Source: CALZBJ01 sp945619025
GTDB taxonomy: Bacteria; Pseudomonadota; Gammaproteobacteria; Cardiobacteriales; Wohlfahrtiimonadaceae
Direction: 5' to 3'
NCBI GenBank assembly: GCA_945619025.1
Contig: CALZBJ010000002.1
Coordinates: 62,001-126,000, forward strand
DNA length: 64,000 nucleotides
The notes beneath the pieces are model-generated. The model was not told where the DNA came from. It was given only the letters and a program-made list of their open reading frames with translations, and ran no database searches. Positions 1-9,459 of this stretch are shown here, in pieces (the first letter of the stretch is position 1; every line of letters starts with the position of its first letter). The translations under genes were made by a program, and so were the position numbers.

Positions 1-825
1 CCCACCGACGATACCATCGGGTTCTAATTGGTGATCGCGCTGAAATTGTTGCACCACTTTATAGAGCGCATCATCATAATGGCTCGAAGTGGTTTGAGAT
101 TCCGCAAGATATCCTGTTTCCGCTAAACGTTTCCGCAGAGTCACAACCGCACTCGACTGCTGCCCTTTACGCAGGACATTCCCCTCAGAAAGGCGTGTAA
201 TCGGTTTCCCGCGGGAATCATCACTCATCTCTAAGTAATGTTTTAATCCCGTTTTAAGAAATTGGTATTCCGGATAAGTCGGTTCAAGCGCCGTTAATAC
301 TGCCTCATCGCCACCTGAACGAATAAATTCAAGCGCTGTTGCTACCGGACGCGCCTTTTCGCCATCTAAGAGCCAAAGATCATCGAGCTTTTTAAGCTCT
401 GGCCGCCCTTCAACCACATCACGAATGTACGTTAAAAGCCCCATCAGCAACAACGAATCGGCGCGATAAATATTGGCCTCTTTATCGGCTAAAATTGCTT
501 CAACACTATCTATATAGTAGAGCGCAGGATCCAGCCCGATCATTTCACTTTGACGTAAATGGTCATAGGTGCGCTCCCCGAGCGTCGATAAGGTATGTTT
601 TTTGTCAGATACCATCGAGCAAGCAAGTTTTTCCGTTTCGCACGCCGCTAACAACTCGGTAATCCACGCCTGATTAATCCGGCTCATGCGCTGCATCTCT
701 TGCAACAGAGGCTTAACCTCCGCCTGTTTTACCGGCGCCGCATAATTAATCGGGCCCGACGTTGTATTACATCCTGCTAAAACCAAGGCCGCGCCCACCG
801 CCGACCACCATTTTGCTTGTCTCAT
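1..825 (-). CDS. Lipoprotein L,D-transpeptidase-like protein (YcbB/LdtD type), C-terminus cut by window edge
   Basis: The start codon is at 825 and the frame stays open to base 1, so 275 N-terminal residues are visible. Residues 1-19 form a lipoprotein signal: a basic start, a hydrophobic stretch and the lipobox LAGC with Cys19. Residues about 205-275 look like a peptidoglycan-binding domain (VVTLRKRLAETGYL, then VVQQFQRDHQLEPDGIVG). In YcbB-type murein L,D-transpeptidases such a domain sits next to the catalytic YkuD domain, which would lie outside the window here. The middle region is helical and resembles the YcbB scaffold only loosely. If the assignment is right, the protein forms 3-3 crosslinks or otherwise acts on peptidoglycan from the outer membrane. 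A non-catalytic peptidoglycan-binding lipoprotein is the alternative. metA lies 50 bp upstream on the same strand. Confidence 0.6.
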   Translation of the reverse strand, partial: MRQAKWWSAVGAALVLAGCNTTSGPINYAAPVKQAEVKPLLQEMQRMSRINQAWITELLAACETEKLACSMVSDKKHTLSTLGERTYDHLRQSEMIGLDPALYYIDSVEAILADKEANIYRADSLLLMGLLTYIRDVVEGRPELKKLDDLWLLDGEKARPVATALEFIRSGGDEAVLTALEPTYPEYQFLKTGLKHYLEMSDDSRGKPITRLSEGNVLRKGQQSSAVVTLRKRLAETGYLAESQTTSSHYDDALYKVVQQFQRDHQLEPDGIVGG

Positions 826-875
826 CAATGAATTCTCTTCTATTTTTTATCAATCGTGTTTGGATTCACATCAGT

Positions 876-1805
876 TTATCGATTTTTCGTCACAATACGG
901 TCCAACTCGTATGGTGTCTCCTGGTATACGCAATAATTGAGCCAATTCGCAAACAGAAGATTTCCATGAGAACGCCATGTCACGAGCGGCCCCTGTGTCG
1001 GATCATCATTAGGATAGTAGTTTTTTGGCGGATCGATCAGCATGCCCTTATCAATATCGCGCTTATATTCACGCTCGAGCGTATCGATATCATACTCACC
1101 ATGCCCCATCACATAGACATGACGCAGATCGCGATTGGCCACAATGTGCACGCCCGCTTCCGGCGATTCTGCCAAAATCATCAGATCCTCATGGCGCTCA
1201 ATGTCCTCACGGCGCACCTCAGTATGGCGGCTATGCGGCGCAAAGAAGAGATCATCAAATCCACGTAAAATTTTAATATTATTTTCGAGCACATGATGCG
1301 GATAGACGCCAAAGCGTTTCTCACCCAATTCATACTTAGGAATCCCATAACGGTGATAGAGCCCCGCTTGCGCGCCCCAGCAGATATAGAGCGTCGAAAA
1401 GACATTTTTATCGGCCCACTCCATAATTCGGGTTAGCTCTTTCCAATAAACCACCTCTTCAAAAGGCATGGTTTCCACCGGCGCACCGGTAATGATAAAG
1501 CCGTCAAATGATTGCCCTTCCACCTCATCAAAGGTTCGGTAAAAGGCATCGAGATACTCTTTATCGGTATTTTTGGATTGATAGCTTTCCGTTGTTAAAA
1601 AGACCGGCTCCACTTGCAGTGGCGTATTTCCAAGTACTCGCAGCAGCTGCGTTTCCGTCACCTCTTTTAGGGGCATCAAATTTAAAATCGCAATTTTTAA
1701 CGGGCGAATATCTTGCATCTCCGCGCGGGATTCATCCATCACGAAGATATTTTCATTTTTTAAAATGGTAGACGCAGGCAATGCGTTGGGAATTTTTACT
1801 GGCAT
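876..1805 (-). CDS. metA: Homoserine O-acyltransferase MetA, predicted acetyl-CoA-specific
   Basis: This enzyme acylates L-homoserine in the first committed step of methionine synthesis. At 309 residues it has the usual MetA length. The glutamine-amidotransferase-like fold and catalytic residues are visible: Cys142 in ICWGAQAG, and His235 with Glu237 in GHGEYD. The C-terminal signature WRSHGNLLFANWLNY is intact. Residue 111 is Glu (GAPVETMPF). In the characterised MetA family Glu111 goes with acetyl-CoA use, whereas the succinyl-specific E. coli enzyme has Gly. I therefore infer an O-acetyltransferase. This fits the next gene upstream, metY, which uses O-acetylhomoserine. metY and metA are separated by a terminator and a palindrome, so metA probably has its own promoter. 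Confidence 0.93.
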   Translation of the reverse strand: MPVKIPNALPASTILKNENIFVMDESRAEMQDIRPLKIAILNLMPLKEVTETQLLRVLGNTPLQVEPVFLTTESYQSKNTDKEYLDAFYRTFDEVEGQSFDGFIITGAPVETMPFEEVVYWKELTRIMEWADKNVFSTLYICWGAQAGLYHRYGIPKYELGEKRFGVYPHHVLENNIKILRGFDDLFFAPHSRHTEVRREDIERHEDLMILAESPEAGVHIVANRDLRHVYVMGHGEYDIDTLEREYKRDIDKGMLIDPPKNYYPNDDPTQGPLVTWRSHGNLLFANWLNYCVYQETPYELDRIVTKNR

Positions 1806-1900
1806 AACTCGTTTCGTTCTTTTTCATCTTAATCTCATCGGGCTTCCGCGCGTTCTCTATATATAATAAAGTACGATAAAACGATCAGATAGCCTTTTTA

Positions 1901-1924
1901 ACAATCTATTATTATATAGATTGT
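1901..1924. promoter_or_regulatory. 24-bp palindrome upstream of metA
   Basis: The arms ACAATCTAT and ATAGATTGT are perfect 9-bp inverted repeats around a 6-bp AT centre. The site begins 95 bp upstream of the metA start, on the far side of an AT-rich stretch (1855-1870) that could hold the promoter. The position suits an activator operator such as a LysR-type regulator, but the regulator is not identifiable. Confidence 0.4.
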
Positions 1925-1932
1925 AAGATGAG

Positions 1933-1968
1933 AAAAGCGCTGAACCCTAACGATCCAGCGCTTTTTTT
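1933..1968 (-). terminator. Hairpin terminator after metY
   Basis: AAAAGCGCTG pairs with CAGCGCTTTT across a 13-nt loop. The hairpin lies 15 bp beyond the metY stop codon. T-rich flanks occur on both strands (stronger on the + strand), so it may act in both directions. Confidence 0.75.
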
Positions 1969-1983
1969 GTAACAGCGTGTAAT

Positions 1984-3273
1984 TTATTGTTGCGCTTTTT
2001 CGAGTGCTTGATCGATATCGGCGATCAGATCGTCCGCATCTTCAAGCCCCACTGAAAGACGCACTAACTCAGGAAGAACGCCCGCTTTTTTAAGGCCCTC
2101 TTCATCGAGCTGTGAGTGCGTGGTTCCGGCTGGGTGAATCACCAAGCTCTTCGCATCGGCAACGTTCGCAAGCAGTGAGAAAATCTCTAAATTATCGATA
2201 AATTTAATGCTCGCTTCGCGCCCGCCTTTCACACCAAAAGTGAAAATTGCACCCACCCCTTTCGGGAAATATTTCTCTTGACGCGCTTTATACTCACTTC
2301 CGGGAAGCGCAGGATGTTTCACCCAGGCTACCGCCGGATGATTCGCTAAGTGCTCCGCAATTTTAAGGGCACTTTGAGTCATGCGCTCAACCCGAAGGCT
2401 AAGCGTCTCAATGCCTAGCAAAATTAAAAATGAGTTAAAGGGGCTAATCACCGCACCTGAATCTCGTAGGAAAGTCACCCGCGCTCGTAAAATATAAGCC
2501 GCCTCCCCTAAATCCGCATATTTCAGCCCATGATAAGCAGAATCCGGCGTATTGTATTGTGGGAAACGAGGATTGTCTTTGAAATCATAGGTGCCAAGAT
2601 CTACAATCACTCCGCCAATGGAGGTGCCGTGTCCGCCTAAATATTTCGTCAATGAATGAACAATAAAGTTCACCCCATACTCTTTCAATTGAATGAGGTA
2701 CGGCGTTCCAAAGGTGTTATCGACCACCGTCGGAACATTGTGTTTTTTCGCAATTTCAACGATTTTTTCAATATGGGGAATGTTAATGTCTGGATTCCCG
2801 ATACTTTCGAAATAGATCGCGCGGGTTTTTTCATTAATCGCCGCTTCTAATCCGGCAAAATCTTCCGGCTCAACAAAATGCGCTTTAATGCCATATTGTG
2901 ATTCTAAACGATCGTTGAAGAGCGTGTAGGTTCCGCCATAAACGGTGCTGAGTGTAATAATTTCATCACCGGGCACGGCCAAATTTTGGATCGAATATAA
3001 AATCGCCGCCATTCCAGAACTGGTACAGAGCGCACCAACGCCCCCTTCGAGCGCTGCCATGCGTTTTTCTAACACATCAGTAGTGGGATTCATTAAACGG
3101 GTATAGATGTTCCCTGGTTTTGCGAGACTGAAAAGGTCCGCACCGTGTTGGGAATCATCAAAAACATAACTTGTGGTTTGGTAGATTGGAACCGCTCTTG
3201 ATTTAGTATCGTTATCGACGGTTTGTCCTGCGTGGACTTGAAGGGTATCAAAACTCCAGTTCTGATTAGACAT
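1984..3273 (-). CDS. metY: O-acetylhomoserine sulfhydrylase (MetY, Cys/Met-metabolism PLP enzyme)
   Basis: This PLP-dependent enzyme would convert O-acetylhomoserine and sulfide to homocysteine. At 429 residues it has the length of O-acetylhomoserine (thiol)-lyases; cystathionine gamma-synthases are usually nearer 390. Visible landmarks are the N-terminal TLQVHAGQ, YTRLMNPT, the Asp in VVDNTFGTPYL, the PLP lysine K210 in HSLTKYLGGHG, and the C-terminal HPAGTTHSQL block. The start follows AGGAG with suitable spacing. The neighbouring metA carries the acetyl-specificity residue, which supports the substrate. A mixed cystathionine-synthase or thiol-lyase activity cannot be excluded. Confidence 0.9.
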   Translation of the reverse strand: MSNQNWSFDTLQVHAGQTVDNDTKSRAVPIYQTTSYVFDDSQHGADLFSLAKPGNIYTRLMNPTTDVLEKRMAALEGGVGALCTSSGMAAILYSIQNLAVPGDEIITLSTVYGGTYTLFNDRLESQYGIKAHFVEPEDFAGLEAAINEKTRAIYFESIGNPDINIPHIEKIVEIAKKHNVPTVVDNTFGTPYLIQLKEYGVNFIVHSLTKYLGGHGTSIGGVIVDLGTYDFKDNPRFPQYNTPDSAYHGLKYADLGEAAYILRARVTFLRDSGAVISPFNSFLILLGIETLSLRVERMTQSALKIAEHLANHPAVAWVKHPALPGSEYKARQEKYFPKGVGAIFTFGVKGGREASIKFIDNLEIFSLLANVADAKSLVIHPAGTTHSQLDEEGLKKAGVLPELVRLSVGLEDADDLIADIDQALEKAQQ

Positions 3274-3421
3274 AATAAATTTACTCCTAAATTTTATTGG
3301 TTCAAATAAATAATCACGTTAAGTCCAAAAAATTAGAAACGTAAACTTAACGCTTAAAATATCTATAGCCCATCTAAAACTACAAAACAAGAACATAGGG
3401 AAAATATAATTCAAATAGCAT

Positions 3422-3449
3422 AAAAAAAGACCGCCCATTTGCGATCTTT
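3422..3449 (-). terminator. Terminator of the small membrane protein gene
   Basis: On the minus strand AAAGATCGC pairs with GCGGTCTTT (one G-T wobble) and is followed by a run of seven T. It lies about 40 bp past the stop at 3492. Confidence 0.75.
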
Positions 3450-3491
3450 TCTCACCCATAACTCTATGAAATAGAGCCAGTTAATCCTTAA

Positions 3492-3917
3492 TTATCCGAT
3501 GACCTCATACGCCGCATCAAAATCAATCATAAAATTAAATTGATCGAGCGCTGCGCCGGTGTTGCCTTCCATTAATTCACGAAGCTCTTGCGCTTCATTG
3601 CCGATCTCTTGCACCGATGCGCGAAATTCAGAGTCGGTTGCGCCCATAAAAAGTAGCCATAATGTGGGCGATGTGGCAAAGCCGCAGATGGTTAATACCA
3701 GGGATAAACAGCTTACCCCGATGCCAGCGCCATTTTTACTTTTAAACGAGAGAATAAATGCGATGATGGTGCAAACAAGCGCGATGGGGAAGAAAATAAT
3801 CCCGATTGTGAAGATCGCGAGCAATCCTGCAACACTCCCAATAATGGCGGGAATCATCCCTTTTTTAACAGTCGTCTCCGTTGAGACTTGATTGGCGGTT
3901 GCCGTTTGAGCGGTCAT
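3492..3917 (-). CDS. Small membrane protein, function unknown
   Basis: The start is set at 3917 because AAAGGAGGGCTT precedes that ATG; a longer in-frame extension to 4007 lacks a comparable ribosome site. The protein has 141 residues. A Thr/Ala-rich N-terminus is followed by two or three closely spaced hydrophobic segments (residues about 20-65 and 70-95) and an acidic C-terminal tail (EIGNEAQELRELMEG). It recalls short DUF4190-like membrane proteins, but I do not recognise a family. It has its own terminator and no evident operon partner. Confidence 0.6.
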   Translation of the reverse strand: MTAQTATANQVSTETTVKKGMIPAIIGSVAGLLAIFTIGIIFFPIALVCTIIAFILSFKSKNGAGIGVSCLSLVLTICGFATSPTLWLLFMGATDSEFRASVQEIGNEAQELRELMEGNTGAALDQFNFMIDFDAAYEVIG

Positions 3918-4120
3918 AAGCCCTCCTTTTGAGCTGATTTTATTTAATTGATTGAAGTTAAACGATTTAACGTCAAAAATCATGCCAAAACCGGAGGGCG
4001 TTTTCAATAACTCACTGATTAGGCGAGCGTGTTATTGATCTAAATCTACAAATTCCTTTTAAATCAAAGGATTGTTAACCGTTTTTAATAAAACGAGCAC
4101 GAAATTTACATTCTTTACGC

Positions 4121-4591
4121 TCAAGAATATTTAAGATGCAAAATCGAAAATGGATTGCCGGCATCATCGGTCTCCGAATAATCAAACATCGCAAAGCCTA
4201 ATGCCTCATAAAAAGCCCGCGCGCCGTGATTATCCTCATTGACATCCACATAAACGGCATCAAGCACATCAATCGCATATTGAATTAACGCGCGTCCATA
4301 GCCCTTTTTCCACGCTAGAGGATCGATAAAGAGCATCTCAATGGAATCCTCCTCAACGCCCATAAAAGCTACAATTTTGCCACCTTCACGAATCACCAAA
4401 AAGTGACTAATCGCAACGATCGCCGGCGCAACTTGCGGCTTAATCTCAGCAATATTACGTTCTGTTAAAAAGGTGTGGCTTGCCCGAACGGAACGCTCCC
4501 AGAGCGCGATTAAATCGTCGAGTATCTCGTTACGATCATTCAGATCGATCGCTTCAATCGCCTCAATTAATTCATCTTTATTAGAACTCAC
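4121..4591 (-). CDS. GNAT-family N-acetyltransferase
   Basis: The GNAT fold is recognisable: the acceptor-side strand IVAFMGVEEDSIEMLFIDP, the acetyl-CoA loop WKKGYGRALIQYAI, and the closing motif NHGARAFYEALGF. At 156 residues it is a single-domain enzyme. The start is GTG at 4591, preceded by AAAGGAA. It overlaps the upstream membrane-protein gene by 11 bp, so the two are probably translated from one transcript. The substrate cannot be predicted; related YjaB/PhnO-like proteins acetylate small amines. Confidence 0.82.
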   Translation of the reverse strand: MSSNKDELIEAIEAIDLNDRNEILDDLIALWERSVRASHTFLTERNIAEIKPQVAPAIVAISHFLVIREGGKIVAFMGVEEDSIEMLFIDPLAWKKGYGRALIQYAIDVLDAVYVDVNEDNHGARAFYEALGFAMFDYSETDDAGNPFSILHLKYS

Positions 4592-5042
4592 GGCTCAATT
4601 CCTTTACCCCTTTACGGGCAATGTTTTTAATGATCAATCCCGAAAAGAGTGTGCCGAGTAACGTGGCAAAGCCGGTGCAGAGAATCACCCATAAATAGGA
4701 GCCTTCCGCGCGGAAAATAAAATTGAGCGTCAACAATATTCCGCTGTAGATCGCCGTCACCACCGCCGCCTTCCAAAGGCTCGGTTTTATAAGCGCGTTG
4801 AGATTGTTGCCATCGTAATCACTGCCGACCCAAAATCCGACCAACAGCGCTAGCGGAATCAGCACAAAGAGCGAGCCAATGAGCATCGGCACCGTGCGGA
4901 AAACGCGAAGCTCATAGAGAAATGGATTCTCCGAAAGCATCGCCGTCACCACAATATAGAGCGCGAGCAACACAAGCCCCATCAGGGGAAACTGAAAATA
5001 GTAAGAGAGGACAATCCGTCCACGGGTATATTCCTTCATCAT
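4581..5042 (-). CDS. Four-helix integral membrane protein, function unknown
   Basis: The protein has about 153 residues and four hydrophobic segments: residues about 12-34, 43-65, 85-108 and 115-138. The ribosome site AAGGAGG lies just before two adjacent ATG codons (5042 and 5039); the second has the better spacing. An in-frame extension to 5093 is hydrophilic and unlikely. The 3' end overlaps the GNAT gene. No motif identifies a function. Confidence 0.6.
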   Translation of the reverse strand: MMKEYTRGRIVLSYYFQFPLMGLVLLALYIVVTAMLSENPFLYELRVFRTVPMLIGSLFVLIPLALLVGFWVGSDYDGNNLNALIKPSLWKAAVVTAIYSGILLTLNFIFRAEGSYLWVILCTGFATLLGTLFSGLIIKNIARKGVKELSREF

Positions 5043-5224
5043 AGCCTCCTTTTTCGACCCAGATTTGAGCGGGAATCGACCGTTTATGATCATTATTTTA
5101 CCACTCGCAATGTAAATTCTTTTCTATTTTACGCCAAAAAAAGCGGGCCCATTTAATTCCCCCGCAAGGTTCGTTACACTAAATGGATCGAATCGATCTT
5201 ATTTTCAACAAGGTGGAACCTAAT

Positions 5225-6373
5225 TTGAAACTCTTTCACACCGCCGATTGGCACTTAGGAAAGCTCGTTCACGGCGTCTATATGACCGATGATCAGCGCG
5301 TTATTTTGCAGGAATTTATTGAACATATTCGGCGCGAAAAGCCCGATGTCGTCATTATTGCCGGCGATATTTACGACCGTGCCATTCCGCCAAGTGACGC
5401 CATTACCCTCTTTAACGAGACGCTCAACACCATTATTTTGGAGCTAAACACGCCGGTCATTGCGATTAGTGGGAATCATGATAGTAGTACGCGGATCAAT
5501 TTTGGCAGCGCCTTTATGAAAAATGAGGGCCTCTATATGGTGGGCGAGCTCAAATTCCCGCTAGAACCGATTGTGCTCAGCGATTCATTTGGCGAGGTGC
5601 ATTTCCACCCGATTCCCTATATCGAGCCCTCGCAACTTCGCGCGCGTGTAAAAGATGATTCCATTAAAAGTCATGACGATGCGATGAAATATCTGATCGA
5701 TAACATCACCGCTGATTTGGATCAAAACGCCCGCCATATCGCCATTGCCCATGCGTTTATTACTCACAGTTCAACCCCGATTAATACAAGTGAATCGGAG
5801 CGACCGCTTGCCATTGGAGGCACTGAATTTATTCAAGTGGATCATTTCGCGCCCTTCCATTACACCGCGCTTGGCCATCTTCATCAGGCGCAAATTGTGA
5901 AAGATGAACGCATTCAATATTCAGGTTCCCCGCTTAAATATTCCGGCTCTGAAATTCCGCATAAAAAAGGCTTTTTGATGATTGAGATCGACGAGAAAGG
6001 CGCCCTCACCACCACAAAAATCCCGCTCACCCCCCGCCGAGATGTGATCGAGGTAAAGGCGACGTTAAGCGATCTATTAAGAATGCCCTATTCAGAGGAT
6101 TACGCTTTTGTGACGCTGCTCGATAAAACCGCCATTATTCAGCCGATGGAGCAGGTGCGAACCGTTTTCCCAAATGCGCTTCATCTTCGCCGAGATACTG
6201 GATTAATTCGAACGCCCGATGAGATTAAAGCCCGCCTACTTGAAACCCGCGAGCAAAATGATCTTGAGCTTTTTAAAGCCTTTTATGAACTGCTCGAAAC
6301 GGAGCATCCCGACGAGGCGACACAAGCGCTCTTTGAAGAGACCCTACACCGCGCAAAGGAGCCAAACGCATGA
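5225..6373 (+). CDS. sbcD: Nuclease SbcCD subunit D
   Basis: This is the Mre11-type phosphoesterase that, with SbcC, cleaves hairpin and protein-blocked DNA ends. The metallophosphatase motifs are in order: DWHLGK, GDIYDR, GNHDS, and GHLH near residue 220. I set the start at the TTG at 5225. It has AAGGTGG eight bases upstream and gives MKLFHTADWHLGK, which matches the usual family N-terminus. An ATG at 5183 would add 14 non-conserved residues. The stop overlaps the sbcC start by 4 bp, so the subunits are translationally coupled. Confidence 0.92.
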   Translation: MKLFHTADWHLGKLVHGVYMTDDQRVILQEFIEHIRREKPDVVIIAGDIYDRAIPPSDAITLFNETLNTIILELNTPVIAISGNHDSSTRINFGSAFMKNEGLYMVGELKFPLEPIVLSDSFGEVHFHPIPYIEPSQLRARVKDDSIKSHDDAMKYLIDNITADLDQNARHIAIAHAFITHSSTPINTSESERPLAIGGTEFIQVDHFAPFHYTALGHLHQAQIVKDERIQYSGSPLKYSGSEIPHKKGFLMIEIDEKGALTTTKIPLTPRRDVIEVKATLSDLLRMPYSEDYAFVTLLDKTAIIQPMEQVRTVFPNALHLRRDTGLIRTPDEIKARLLETREQNDLELFKAFYELLETEHPDEATQALFEETLHRAKEPNA

Positions 6374-9300
6374 GACCCCATCAATTAACCATGACCGCTT
6401 TCGGCCCCTATAAATCCGCCGAAACCATCAATTTTGACGCACTGCTTCCCCACAATCTGTTTGTGATTTCTGGGCGCACCGGATCGGGGAAAACCACCAT
6501 TTTCGATGCACTCTGTTACGCCCTTTACGGCGTTGCAAGTGGCTCCGACCGAAGCGATATTCGCGCACTTCGCTCACACTTTGCCGAAAGCGATACCCCA
6601 AGTACAGTCGAGCTCATCTTCACCAGTAAAGGAAAGCGCTACCGCATTTTACGCCAGCTCCCCTATCAAAAACCGGGCAATAAATCCGAAACCCCCGGGA
6701 AAATCGAATTCTTCCAGATCCTTGATGATGGCGCTGAAGTGGAAGCGGCGGAAAAGCAACAAGCCCGCGAAGTCCGTGAGGCAATTGAGGTAATCATCGG
6801 TTTTAATCACGATCAATTTAGCCAGCTGGTGATGCTACCGCAAGGAGAATTCCGTAAATTTTTAACCTCCGATACTGAAAATCGTGAGGCGATCTTACAG
6901 AAAATCTTCAACACGCATCTCTATAGCGAACAGCTCCAGATTCTTAGAGCCAAACGCGATGCGGAACATCAATCCTTCGAACTTTTAAATCGTGAACGCA
7001 CGGCGCTCATTCATGAAATTAAAACCCTGCCCGCCCGTGAAACGCCCTTTTTTGAGAGACTGCACGAAGAAACCATCAATTTTGAACAAGCGCTCAGCGG
7101 ATTAAAGGCAGAAAAATCCCATTACACTGGGGAACTAACAGCGCTTAGCGAGGCACTCATTGCACTCAAAAAAGAGTACGATGAGGCAAGCGAAACGCTC
7201 AATCAAGCAAAAACCCTCAATCAATATTTTGCCGAATTAACCGAAAAACAAAATAATCTCACCGCGCTAAACGCAAAAGCGCCCCATTTTAATGCCCTGG
7301 CCCAATCGATCGAATCCGCGCGGAAAGCAATGCCCCTCATTCCGCTGCGAAATGCTGTGCTAAAAAATGAGAATACCCTCAAAATGCTTAGTGACGCGTT
7401 ACAGGCGAAAGCGCAAGAACACAAGCAAGCAAGCGAGCGTTTTAAACAGGCTGAAACGGCGCTCACTGCTGAAAAATCACGCAATGATACACGTGAAACA
7501 TTGCAAAAAACGATTCATCAGCTCGAATCCCAGCAAGAAAATGTCGAGACACTAGCCACACTTGAAACCGAGCTTGCTGCATTAAAAACAAAAGAGACTC
7601 ATGAAAAGTCAGCTTTAGAGAACGATACAAAAACACTTACCGTTCTCCAAAAAACGCTTGCCACCTTAACGGATGAACAGGAAACCTTAAGCCGAGCGCT
7701 CCTTGGGGAATCCTCACTGCTTGAGGCGCGGCACACCACGCAAAGTGCCATTTTATATCGGAAAAAGGAAGCCTCAGCACGCCGTGAAGAGAGTAAGCTT
7801 CAGACCGAACTTGAGTCCGCGCGCGAGATCCTCAATCGCACCCAGCAAAAACGCGATCAGGCATTTAAACTCTTACTGGAAAATCATGCTGAGCGCCTCG
7901 CTGAGAATTTGGAAGAGGGAGAGCCTTGCCCCGTTTGCGGGAGTAAAACCCATGAAAAACGCCAGCCCGATCTCTTTGAGCGCGCGCCCATTATGAGTGA
8001 ATCTGAGTTTCAGTTCATCGATCTAACGCTCCAACAGGCGACCCAAAAAGAGAGCCAATTAGTGAGCAGTCTTAATCATGTGCGCCAATCTCTCGCGGAG
8101 ATAGAGGGAGAGTTCAAAACGCTCAAGGTATCGATCCCGCTGGAAACGCTCGAAAACCATCTCATCACGATTGAAACCGATCTTAAAACCCTACATGAAA
8201 AACGCACGTGCCACGATCAAGTGCAATTAAATCTCACAGAAAAACGCGCACAACTCACCAAGATTGAGGCGCAAAAACAGACGCGAGAAACCGCCCTCCA
8301 TGAGACCCAAACCGCCCTTTCTCGACTGGAAGCCCGCCTGACTGAAATGAGCCGCGCCATTCCGGAACATCTGCAAGATATCACAGCCTTTAAAACCGCA
8401 TTGGAGAGAGAGCAAAAAGCGCTTCATACATTACAATGCGCGCTTGAAACGGCAGAAATCGAGCACCGCAAGGCCGAAACTCAGCTCGCAACGCTTAGGG
8501 CAGAAATTAATTCCCTCAAGACGCAACTTAAAACGGCAGAGGAAGACAATGCCCTCGCCCTTGAGCAGTTTGAAACGGCGCTGCACACAGCAGGTTTTAC
8601 CGATTTAACCGCATTTGAAAAGGCGCAAACCTCCGATGAGAACTTAAACAACTGGGAAACCGAACTTCGCACCTATGAAGAGTCGCGCACCTTTTTAACG
8701 AATCGCATTGCTGAATTGACGGCGCTCACCCATGAGAAATCCCCAGCGGATTTAACCGCACTGACTGAAAACGCAACGCTTCTCTTTACCCGTTATGAAA
8801 AGGCGATTGAAACCAAAACCCGTACCGAGTCGATTTTAAAACAGATTCAATCGATGCAAGAAAAAATCGAGAAAAATGCCAGCGCCATTCAACAAGCGGA
8901 GGCTGATTTTACTCGCATTGAGCGCCTGTTTAATCTTCTGCGTGGGCAAAACCCGCTTAAACTCTCGTTTGAACGCTATATTTTGATCGATTATTTAGAA
9001 CGAGTGATTGAAGCGGCGAATCTTCGTTTCCGCGAGATGAGTAATGGGCAATTTGAATTTGTAAGAAGCGATACGCAAGCCTCACACGGCCGTCAAAGTG
9101 GGCTCGATCTCGATGTTTATGATGCCTACACCGGGCAAAATCGCGATGTAAAAACCATGTCCGGCGGGGAGAAATTTAAAGCCTCGCTCTGCCTCTCCCT
9201 TGGCATGAGCGATGTAATTCAGAGCTTTAAAGGGGGCATCTCGATCGATACCCTCTTTATTGATGAAGGCTTTGGCTCACTTGATGCTGAATCCCTCGAG

Positions 9301-9453
9301 CAGGCGATCGACATCTTGATCGATCTGCAAAAATCAGGACGTATGATCGGCGTTATTTCCCACGTCGAAGAGCTCAAAGAAGCCCTCCCCGCACGGATCG
9401 AAATCACCAAAGATAAGAGCGGGATCAGTCATGCCGAGGTGATTATTGCGTAA
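6370..9453 (+). CDS. sbcC: Nuclease SbcCD subunit C (SMC-like ATPase)
   Basis: This 1027-residue Rad50-type ATPase partners SbcD. Walker A GRTGSGKT spans residues 35-42. Two long coiled-coil arms flank the zinc hook CPVCGS near residue 519. The ABC signature MSGGEKF lies near residue 930, followed by Walker B TLFIDEGFGSLD. The ATG overlaps the sbcD stop (ATGA). The Glu/Lys/Ala-rich arms have the expected heptad-like character and no break. The protein holds DNA ends while SbcD cuts. Confidence 0.95.
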   Translation: MRPHQLTMTAFGPYKSAETINFDALLPHNLFVISGRTGSGKTTIFDALCYALYGVASGSDRSDIRALRSHFAESDTPSTVELIFTSKGKRYRILRQLPYQKPGNKSETPGKIEFFQILDDGAEVEAAEKQQAREVREAIEVIIGFNHDQFSQLVMLPQGEFRKFLTSDTENREAILQKIFNTHLYSEQLQILRAKRDAEHQSFELLNRERTALIHEIKTLPARETPFFERLHEETINFEQALSGLKAEKSHYTGELTALSEALIALKKEYDEASETLNQAKTLNQYFAELTEKQNNLTALNAKAPHFNALAQSIESARKAMPLIPLRNAVLKNENTLKMLSDALQAKAQEHKQASERFKQAETALTAEKSRNDTRETLQKTIHQLESQQENVETLATLETELAALKTKETHEKSALENDTKTLTVLQKTLATLTDEQETLSRALLGESSLLEARHTTQSAILYRKKEASARREESKLQTELESAREILNRTQQKRDQAFKLLLENHAERLAENLEEGEPCPVCGSKTHEKRQPDLFERAPIMSESEFQFIDLTLQQATQKESQLVSSLNHVRQSLAEIEGEFKTLKVSIPLETLENHLITIETDLKTLHEKRTCHDQVQLNLTEKRAQLTKIEAQKQTRETALHETQTALSRLEARLTEMSRAIPEHLQDITAFKTALEREQKALHTLQCALETAEIEHRKAETQLATLRAEINSLKTQLKTAEEDNALALEQFETALHTAGFTDLTAFEKAQTSDENLNNWETELRTYEESRTFLTNRIAELTALTHEKSPADLTALTENATLLFTRYEKAIETKTRTESILKQIQSMQEKIEKNASAIQQAEADFTRIERLFNLLRGQNPLKLSFERYILIDYLERVIEAANLRFREMSNGQFEFVRSDTQASHGRQSGLDLDVYDAYTGQNRDVKTMSGGEKFKASLCLSLGMSDVIQSFKGGISIDTLFIDEGFGSLDAESLEQAIDILIDLQKSGRMIGVISHVEELKEALPARIEITKDKSGISHAEVIIA

Positions 9454-9459
9454 TGTCGT

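Noticed and set aside
762..1268. 168-residue + strand frame
   Set aside because: It crosses the transpeptidase-like gene's start and runs antisense to metA.
3317..3352. Inverted repeat CGTTAAG / CTTAACG upstream of metY
   Set aside because: The arms are only 7 bp and 22 bp apart in AT-rich DNA; chance is likely.
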